Shown here one piece after another: positions 1 through 5,271 of a stretch of DNA of 6,180 nucleotides (position 1 is its first letter; each line of letters begins with the position of its first letter). The translations under genes and the position numbers were made by a program. The notes under the pieces are model-generated. The model was not told where the DNA came from and searched no databases. It saw only the letters and a program-made list of their open reading frames with translations. The stretch is from Limisphaerales bacterium (GTDB lineage Bacteria; Verrucomicrobiota; Verrucomicrobiia; Limisphaerales; UBA11358). The DNA is taken from NCBI GenBank assembly GCA_003133815.1, contig PKZR01000231.1:3679-9858 (forward strand), written 5' to 3'.

Positions 1-229
1 GAAGTTCGTCGTCGCTGAAATCGGACGAATACACCGGCTTGTCAATGCCGATGAGGACGAGGCGGTCGTCCACCGGAGTTTTGCGACCGAGACGTGTCTG
101 CCAGTCCTGCGCAAAAAATTCCATCTGCTGCAACGGCACAAAGCCGCCCTTCCACAAACCGACGGCGGCCAGCGTGCAAACCCCGCAAATGGCGAGCACA
201 ATTACGGAGCGTTTGGTAGGTGTTTTCAT
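1..229 (-). CDS. CHASE2-domain sensor protein, N-terminal fragment (3' end outside window)
   Basis: Only the first 76 residues are visible; the gene runs off the left edge. The protein starts MKTPTKRS, then has one hydrophobic segment (about residues 8-26) that should be a membrane anchor. The following region has the start of a CHASE2 extracellular sensor domain: a QQMEFFAQDWQTRLG stretch (the family's 'E..~yD.r.r' helix), then DDRLVLIGIDKPVY, which matches the family's first beta strand and 'ID' turn. CHASE2 proteins are known to place this sensor outside the membrane and to end in an adenylate/guanylate cyclase, kinase or other output domain; which one applies here cannot be seen. The start is uncertain by one codon: ATG codons lie at 227-229 and 230-232 in the same frame, and the first has better spacing to a weak GGTGG ribosome site. 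It is divergent from the FecR gene, a common partner of CHASE2 genes. Confidence 0.75.
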   Translation of the reverse strand, partial: MKTPTKRSVIVLAICGVCTLAAVGLWKGGFVPLQQMEFFAQDWQTRLGRKTPVDDRLVLIGIDKPVYSSDFSDDEL

Positions 230-266
230 CATTTCACCACCCGCGAGGGCGCAAGGGTCGGGGCAG

Positions 267-293
267 ATTATTCACTGTTTGCAACCTTGACAA
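267..293 (-). promoter_or_regulatory. Candidate sigma70-type promoter for the CHASE2 gene
   Basis: Read on the minus strand, TTGTCA (288-293) matches five of six -35 consensus bases and AATAAT (267-272) matches five of six -10 bases. The spacer is 15 nt, shorter than the ideal 17; a poorer hexamer, TAATCT, lies at the 17-nt distance. Transcription would start near 260, about 30 nt before the CHASE2 start. Its -35 overlaps that of the opposing promoter. Confidence 0.4.
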
Positions 294-315
294 TTCATAA
301 TAATGATTCAATATT
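287..315 (+). promoter_or_regulatory. Candidate sigma70-type promoter for the FecR gene
   Basis: A perfect -35 hexamer TTGACA (287-292) is followed after 17 nt by AATATT (310-315), which matches four of six -10 bases, in an AT-rich tract. Transcription would start near 322, about 24 nt before the FecR ATG. A short inverted repeat, TCAT-n4-ATGA (295-306), and two ATTCA direct repeats (293-297 and 306-310) lie within the spacer and could be an operator, though they are short enough to be chance. Confidence 0.5.
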
Positions 316-345
316 TTATCGCAGTTAACCATAAAGCAGAGAGAC

Positions 346-1152
346 ATGAAAATCAGACTTCTTCTTGCCGGACTGATCATTTTTGCCAGCGTGCCGGTAT
401 TTGGTGCGGGCGCGCTCACGCAAAGCACCTTCACGGAAATCATCAAACAGGCCAATGTTGAGGCCGCAGCCGACAAGTCCGTGTCACCCGCCCAGGTGAA
501 CGAGGTTTTCAGGGTGCCGGATGTGGTGCGGACCGGATCGAATTCCCGCCTGGAAATGACGGCGCCGGATAAAACCATAACACGAGTCGGGGAAAATTCG
601 GCATTCACGTTCGAGCCAGGCACAAGAGACATCCGTTTGGAAAAAGGGAGCGTTTTATTCCATCCACCCGCCGGTGTGGGCGGTGGAACGGTCAAATACG
701 GCGGCACGTCTGCTGCCGTTTTGGGAACAACCATGGTTTGTTTTGTCGGTCCGGGCGGTGTTTTTAATATTGTCGTGCTTGAAGGCGAAGCCCTGGTGAC
801 GCTGGCAAACGGCCAAACAGTCCAGGTCGGTCCCGGTCAGACCGTGAGCGCGTCGGCAGACGGGAACAGCTTCAGCCCGGTGATGGATGTCCATCTGGGA
901 CAATTTGCGTCTCATTTGCTGCTGCTCAGGGGATTTTCAACCCCTCTCTCCTCGATGCCGCTCATTGAAGCGGCAATTCAACTGCAAAACGAACAAGTTG
1001 CCTCAGGCAAGAGGAAGTTCAACTTCCAGCCTCTGCAGACGACCGGCGAAGGGCTGGAGCTGGTCCTCAACAAATATCCGGACATATCAGTAACCTTGAG
1101 CGGAAACGACTTGACGATAATCCCGATTTCCCCAACGACGGGCGCCAAATAA
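346..1152 (+). CDS. Exported FecR-domain protein
   Basis: This 268-residue protein begins with a signal peptide: MKIR, a hydrophobic core at residues 5-19 and a small-residue end (GAGA, 20-23) that suggests cleavage near residue 23. Residues about 52-170 match a FecR domain: V-x-R-T-G-S-N-S-R (61-68), an RVGENSAFTF strand (80-89), LEKGSVLF (98-105), the family's GTT turn (127-129), VLEGEALV (144-151) and a G-PGQTV end (162-167). FecR domains are periplasmic or exported beta-rich modules; the founding member relays a signal to an anti-sigma factor, but stand-alone exported copies like this one usually have no known role. There is no transmembrane segment beyond the signal peptide and no anti-sigma domain. 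The last 45 residues form a separate region of unknown identity. The start has only a weak AGAGAG ribosome site. The gene is divergent from the CHASE2 gene, and its TAA abuts the stop codon of the opposing operon. Confidence 0.85.
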   Translation: MKIRLLLAGLIIFASVPVFGAGALTQSTFTEIIKQANVEAAADKSVSPAQVNEVFRVPDVVRTGSNSRLEMTAPDKTITRVGENSAFTFEPGTRDIRLEKGSVLFHPPAGVGGGTVKYGGTSAAVLGTTMVCFVGPGGVFNIVVLEGEALVTLANGQTVQVGPGQTVSASADGNSFSPVMDVHLGQFASHLLLLRGFSTPLSSMPLIEAAIQLQNEQVASGKRKFNFQPLQTTGEGLELVLNKYPDISVTLSGNDLTIIPISPTTGAK

Positions 1153-2730
1153 TCAGCGCGCGGCGACCGCTGCATTGTGGTAAGTGTGGCAGGTCGCGCA
1201 GGTATCCACCACCCCGCCGCGCGGACTGTGGCAAGTCGCGCAAGTCTCCTTCGCCGGAAGCAAAATGTCCGCCGTGTCCTTGCTGTGAACCGCGTCGTGG
1301 CATTGCCCGCAGGAAATGTTCGCGTGCTTCGCGTGATTAAATTTCGCCTGTGCCAGCCAGCGTTCCGGCATGATCGGCTTCGTGATTGCAGGCGAACCAG
1401 CCTCTGAACTTTTCACCTCGTGACACAACTCGCAGCCCGGAAACAAGGCGCGTGTGCTGCCGCTCAAAGTTCCAACCTGCGTATCCGGCCCGAACGTCTC
1501 CGTGCTGAAAAAAATCCGCCGCTCCAAATCATCGCCGCTGCCAAATTGCGTCCGCAATGCCACCAGTTTTTGCTGAACATAGGTATTTGCGTCCGGCTGA
1601 TTTTTCTTTGCCGCCAGGTCTGCATATTGCTTCGGCAGGCTCCGCAAAAACGCCGTGACAAATTCCGCGCTGCCGTGCGGTAATTGCAGTTGAGGCGTTT
1701 CCGGATCAAATTGCAGCGAATGGCAGACGCGGCAATTATTCTCAAATGCCACCGGCTTCATGAACGCACCCGCCGCGTCCAACTGGTGGCAGAACGCGCA
1801 GTCCAGTTTTGCGCCTCCGGGCAGGTTTGGAATGGTCGCGCCCATCAAATGCAATGCGTGGTTGAATTTCAAAGTGTCCGGGTCGCGCCATTTTTCCGTG
1901 ATGAAACGGAACTGCGGATGATCCTCCGCAAAATGGTGGATGACCGGCACGACACTGCCTGCCGTGCTGGCGGCGGCCATTTTCACCGTGTCGCCGTGGC
2001 AGAAAACACAGTCCGCATCCGTCGCCGCCGCCATCAATTTGCCTTGATGTTCCGCATGGCAGAACGCGCAGGAAACCGCGGCGGCATTTGGCTGGTGAAA
2101 ATTATGGGCAACGTGACATTGCTCGCAGGACCCGTCAATCGCCGTCGGCGCAGCGGCATGCGCGTCCAGAAATTTATTGAACTCGAAAAATCCCGGCTCG
2201 GCTGACAGCGCCGCCTTCACCATCCCGTTCGGCCCGGAATTTCCGGCGACATGGCACGCACCGCAGTTTTGGTTCAAACGATTCGTCGCGGCCAGCGCCG
2301 CAAACGCCTCGCCGGAATGGGCGCTGGAAATTTCTCCGGGACTGATAAAGTTGTTCCTCCACGACGGATTGCCGAGTAAAACCAACAACACTGCGAACGA
2401 TGCGGCGATAACCGCAAGCGTCGCACGCCTCCGCCAGACGCGCAATGTCGGCACCGGCGAACATTTCGAAATCGGACGGCAGCAGCTTCCATCAGGCATC
2501 GGGCCGGATTCGCACGGCTCGCCCGGCCGCGTGCAACGCCAGCGGCCCTTGGTTTCGCCCGGCTTGGTTTCCAATACTGGCTTGCACTCGGCGGTTGCGC
2601 GGCAACGGCCTTTGGAATCCGGGCCATGCCGGCACGGCTGGCCTTCGCACGCATGGCCGCAAACCCAGTTCTGGTTCGGGCGCGCGTAATTTTGCGCGTC
2701 AAAATCCGGCGCGGGAAGTTGCTCGCTCAT
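1153..2730 (-). CDS. Membrane-anchored decaheme cytochrome c with cysteine-rich cytoplasmic N-domain
   Basis: This 525-residue protein has ten CxxCH heme c motifs, at residues 156, 202, 221, 241, 311, 333, 433, 474, 497 and 511. Extra histidines in FNHALH (289-294) and FNHAKH (464-469) resemble the axial-ligand strands of cytochrome c3/c7-type proteins. A single hydrophobic helix (about 103-120) preceded by WRRR should act as an uncleaved signal anchor, placing the heme domain in the periplasm, where c hemes are attached, and the first 100 residues in the cytoplasm. That N-terminal part has ten cysteines (24, 28, 33, 43, 49, 66, 73, 83, 84, 90) arranged as two similar units, each with a G-x-P-C-x2-GP...G-x-C core; this suggests bound metal or a redox centre, but I do not recognise the domain. 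The ATG at 2728-2730 is chosen because a perfect AGGAGGTG site precedes it; the upstream extension lies inside the previous gene. It overlaps the cytochrome b stop by 4 nt (ATGA). Likely role: periplasmic electron acceptor or wire of this operon. Confidence 0.9.
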   Translation of the reverse strand: MSEQLPAPDFDAQNYARPNQNWVCGHACEGQPCRHGPDSKGRCRATAECKPVLETKPGETKGRWRCTRPGEPCESGPMPDGSCCRPISKCSPVPTLRVWRRRATLAVIAASFAVLLVLLGNPSWRNNFISPGEISSAHSGEAFAALAATNRLNQNCGACHVAGNSGPNGMVKAALSAEPGFFEFNKFLDAHAAAPTAIDGSCEQCHVAHNFHQPNAAAVSCAFCHAEHQGKLMAAATDADCVFCHGDTVKMAAASTAGSVVPVIHHFAEDHPQFRFITEKWRDPDTLKFNHALHLMGATIPNLPGGAKLDCAFCHQLDAAGAFMKPVAFENNCRVCHSLQFDPETPQLQLPHGSAEFVTAFLRSLPKQYADLAAKKNQPDANTYVQQKLVALRTQFGSGDDLERRIFFSTETFGPDTQVGTLSGSTRALFPGCELCHEVKSSEAGSPAITKPIMPERWLAQAKFNHAKHANISCGQCHDAVHSKDTADILLPAKETCATCHSPRGGVVDTCATCHTYHNAAVAAR

Positions 2731-3542
2731 TGCACACCTCCTGAAAATCCAAAAACAAGAACGATGTGCAATACCGTGAAAACCAGCAGTCCGTAAGTCA
2801 GTGGAATGTGGACGAACAGCCACAGTTTGAGAGTGAGCTGGAGCGCGCGATGATAATCGAGGCCGTCCTTTTGCCGCACGAGCGCGGCAAGCTTGTCGAG
2901 TGTGGCGCGCTCGGCTTCGTTGGTGAACCGGCGCAGGTCGTCGAGTTCAGCCAGGAGCGCGCTTACCGGACGGCGCGATTCAAATGTGTGCAGCCAGAAA
3001 TTTTTTGGCCCTTCAAAAAACGGCGCGAGCTGGCGCGTGTAAAATTCCGCGATGACGGGTGATTTCGCCTCCTTGCCGAGCGCAAGATTCTCCGCCCCGG
3101 TTTTCAGAGCGTGGCGCAGCGCGGGGATTTTTTCAAAGATGGCTTCGCCGCCGCGTGTGGCCAGCCTGCGCGGCAGCGTGCGGCTGAAAAACAATCCAAC
3201 GACGCCGCTGGCACTGACGAGCGCGAACAGCCAGGCGAGAGTGATTTCAAACCAGCCGTGCGGCGCTCGAAAATTGAGATGGATCAAAAAAAGAACAACG
3301 GTGAAAAATCCGAGATAAATGTGGATTTGCAGCCAGGTCTCGGCTTTGCCCAGCGCCAGGAACGGGAGTTTTTTTCGTGCGTTGAAAAATGTCAGCACGA
3401 GCATCACGGCGAACAAAATCCAGCCGGTGAGAAACGCATAGTCCGGCAGCGCGCAGAATCTCTTGTGCAGCCACAACGCCGCCATCGTAGCCGCAATCAG
3501 CGCAAGCATGCCGAGGAAAAATTGGCGGCGAAAGCGTTTCAT
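2727..3542 (-). CDS. Five-helix membrane protein, putative di-heme cytochrome b
   Basis: This 271-residue protein has predicted helices at about 7-27, 35-54, 70-90, 97-120 and 238-265. Helices 3 and 5 each carry two histidines 14 residues apart (H74/H88 and H245/H259). This His-x13-His spacing on two helices is how cytochrome bc1/b6-type proteins hold two stacked b hemes, one near each membrane face; that these histidines bind heme here is inferred. By the positive-inside rule (MKRFRR, NARKK, RTLPRRLATR) the N-terminus and the 116-residue charged segment between helices 4 and 5 are cytoplasmic, and the C-terminus is periplasmic. The cytoplasmic segment could dock the iron-sulfur protein encoded just upstream. 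The start is the ATG at 3540-3542, overlapping the previous stop by 4 nt; an in-frame extension to 3659 would lie within the previous gene and is not needed. No close named family recognised; it could be a quinone-reactive cytochrome rather than a simple conduit. Confidence 0.8.
   Translation of the reverse strand: MKRFRRQFFLGMLALIAATMAALWLHKRFCALPDYAFLTGWILFAVMLVLTFFNARKKLPFLALGKAETWLQIHIYLGFFTVVLFLIHLNFRAPHGWFEITLAWLFALVSASGVVGLFFSRTLPRRLATRGGEAIFEKIPALRHALKTGAENLALGKEAKSPVIAEFYTRQLAPFFEGPKNFWLHTFESRRPVSALLAELDDLRRFTNEAERATLDKLAALVRQKDGLDYHRALQLTLKLWLFVHIPLTYGLLVFTVLHIVLVFGFSGGVQ
2735..2742 (-). promoter_or_regulatory. Strong ribosome binding site for the decaheme cytochrome
   Basis: AGGAGGTG on the minus strand, with the AGGAGG core 6 nt before the ATG at 2730. 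It lies within the last codons of the cytochrome b gene (the Gly-Gly-Val of the C-terminus) and fixes the start of the decaheme gene. It is the strongest ribosome site visible in the operon. Confidence 0.85.
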
Positions 3543-5266
3543 GGCTTCAACCACTTTGAAAGCGCATCCAGATTGTTCAGATTTATCCGCGTAAGCGCCC
3601 CGTGCGGACACGCCCGTTCGCACGCGGGGCCGCCGTGACTTTCGACGCACAAATCGCATTTCGTCGCCTTGGCGATCGGCTTCATTTCCTGGTCCACCAT
3701 GAATTCGCCGGTTTCGTCGCGGATTTCGACCATGCGGATGGCATCATAGGGACAGTTGTTGAAACACGCCTTGCAGCCGATGCAGGTGTCGGGATTGATG
3801 ACGACCTGGCCGGCAAAAGATTCACGATGAATCGCGCCCGTAGGACAGCCGATCATGCAGACAGGATCGGCGCAATGCAAACAGGCATTCGCAACCATGA
3901 GGCTTCCGGAAGTCGGGCCATGGCGGAGGAAACGCGGATTATTGTCGTGCGTCGAGGCACAGGCGCGCACGCAATCGTCGCAGCGCGTGCAGCGGTCAAG
4001 GTCAATGACCATCGAGGCCGTGGCGTTGAAGAGCCGGTTCTCGGTGAGAAATTCCAGAATTTCCGCGCCGACTTTTTCCCGCGCGCCTTTTTCGGCAACG
4101 GGCTGGGAACCCAATTCGTCTTTTACAATTTCAATCGCCTCCGGCAATTCATTTTTTGGCAGCGACGGCAGAACGATTTCTTCCATCACGCGTGTTGGCA
4201 CGATAAGCAAATGCGTGTAGCCGATGGCTCGGAGCGAGAATTGCAAGTTCACCGGCGAATCCTTGTTGCGCCAGTTGTGGCTAATTTCGCGCAGGCCGAA
4301 CAATTGGCCCGCGCCGATGTAATTCAGTGTGCGCTCCCCGCCGCCGAGCTTCTGGCTGATGCGCGCGAACCCGGCGCGCAGCAGCACGACGCCGTTCGGG
4401 TAATCGCCTTCCTGCGCGATGACAGGTTCCTTTTCCGGCTGGACGCTGCCGGATTGTGCGAGGCGTTTGTATTCGCCAGACCAGTCGTAATCGCCGTAGG
4501 TGGCGAACTCGATCTGCTCGGCGACACGGTCCACCTGTTCCTTCGTCAGATGCTGGAACATCGGCGTGGCGTTGAGATACGAGGACAGCGCGCGTTCGCG
4601 GTAAATCTTGTTCACGTGCGTGCGCAGGGCATCGTCGTATTTCATCAGGTCGCGCAAACCCTGCCAGCGGATCTCCAGAAGTTCCGCATCGTCGCTGTCG
4701 GCAAAAATCGTGGACGTGCGCGCCATGCGGCTCAACGCGGCGATTTCTCCGAAAAAATCGCCTCCCGTCATCTGCTCGGTGCGGTGCTCGTCCATCACGC
4801 GCGGCAAATCCTGGAGAAAAACATGAACTTCATTTTTTGTCTGGCGCGCGCCGAGGCCGGCGGCTTGACGGAGCCGCGTGCGAGAAAAAGTTTCCGCCGG
4901 GCGCGAACCGTTCCAAAGCTGGGCGAGCGTGCGGAAAAATCCCTTTTTGCCCGGCGACTGACGGCCAAGCAGCGCGGGCGGAAGGTGGGGTTTCAACACG
5001 ACTCGCGTCGCGCCCCGCAAAATCAAAAAAGCCGACGTGCCGTAATCGCCCTGGCGCACGATGATTTCACCTTGTCGAAAACGCCGGATGCGGGAATCGT
5101 TGCGGAGGATTTCACGGAGCGGCGTGCGCTTCGGAAATTTCTCGGCGTCCATGTCGCGGAACGGCGCGGTGGCGAGCAGGCGATCCAGTGCCGCATCGGT
5201 CATGTCCGGGTCGAACGCGGCGTCCCAGCGTTGCGGGCGTTCGAGGATGGTCGGTGCGGCGGGCAT
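3539..5266 (-). CDS. Double cyclic-nucleotide-binding domain fused to a 4x[4Fe-4S] ferredoxin module
   Basis: This 575-residue protein has no membrane segment and should be cytoplasmic. Residues about 58-215 form a CRP-like cyclic-nucleotide-binding domain: FRQGEIIVRQGDYG (63-76) and a phosphate-binding cassette with FGEIA (172-176) and ART (182-184), keeping the Glu and Arg that contact cAMP or cGMP. It is split by an approximately 65-residue basic insertion (95-160). A second such domain (about 235-365) has the fold signature VIAQEGDYPNGVVLLRAG (282-299), but its cassette reads FGLRE and lacks the key Glu. Residues 420-560 resemble NrfC/DmsB/HycB electron-transfer subunits, with four cysteine groups: C426/429/432/436, C462/465/470/474, C495/498/501/505 and C537/540/549/553, enough for four [4Fe-4S] clusters. 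There is no DNA-binding helix-turn-helix. The start ATG lacks a clear ribosome site and lies 5 nt after the reductase stop, so translational coupling is likely. Probable role: electron relay from the reductase to the membrane cytochrome, gated by a nucleotide. Confidence 0.9.
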   Translation of the reverse strand: MPAAPTILERPQRWDAAFDPDMTDAALDRLLATAPFRDMDAEKFPKRTPLREILRNDSRIRRFRQGEIIVRQGDYGTSAFLILRGATRVVLKPHLPPALLGRQSPGKKGFFRTLAQLWNGSRPAETFSRTRLRQAAGLGARQTKNEVHVFLQDLPRVMDEHRTEQMTGGDFFGEIAALSRMARTSTIFADSDDAELLEIRWQGLRDLMKYDDALRTHVNKIYRERALSSYLNATPMFQHLTKEQVDRVAEQIEFATYGDYDWSGEYKRLAQSGSVQPEKEPVIAQEGDYPNGVVLLRAGFARISQKLGGGERTLNYIGAGQLFGLREISHNWRNKDSPVNLQFSLRAIGYTHLLIVPTRVMEEIVLPSLPKNELPEAIEIVKDELGSQPVAEKGAREKVGAEILEFLTENRLFNATASMVIDLDRCTRCDDCVRACASTHDNNPRFLRHGPTSGSLMVANACLHCADPVCMIGCPTGAIHRESFAGQVVINPDTCIGCKACFNNCPYDAIRMVEIRDETGEFMVDQEMKPIAKATKCDLCVESHGGPACERACPHGALTRINLNNLDALSKWLKP

Positions 5267-5271
5267 TTATT

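Noticed and set aside
234..734. A 166-codon minus-strand frame over the FecR start and the divergent region
   Set aside because: It covers both candidate promoters and the FecR signal peptide region, and the product has no recognisable motif. The FecR frame has clear domain evidence.
1154..1172. Possible terminator hairpin (CAGCG ... CGCTG)
   Set aside because: The stem is only about five base pairs, lies within the cytochrome coding end and has no T-tract on either strand.
2592..2670. N-terminal cysteines of the decaheme protein as additional heme sites
   Set aside because: The spacing is C-x3-C, C-x4-C or wider with no following His, and this part is predicted to be cytoplasmic, where c heme is not attached.
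2731..2823. Extended start for the decaheme cytochrome
   Set aside because: The extra 31 residues overlap the cytochrome b coding region, and the perfect ribosome site points to the ATG at 2730.
3543..3659. Extended start for the membrane cytochrome b
   Set aside because: The extra 39 residues are Arg-rich, have no helix and lie wholly inside the ferredoxin cluster region of the preceding gene. The ATGA overlap start matches the next junction's style.
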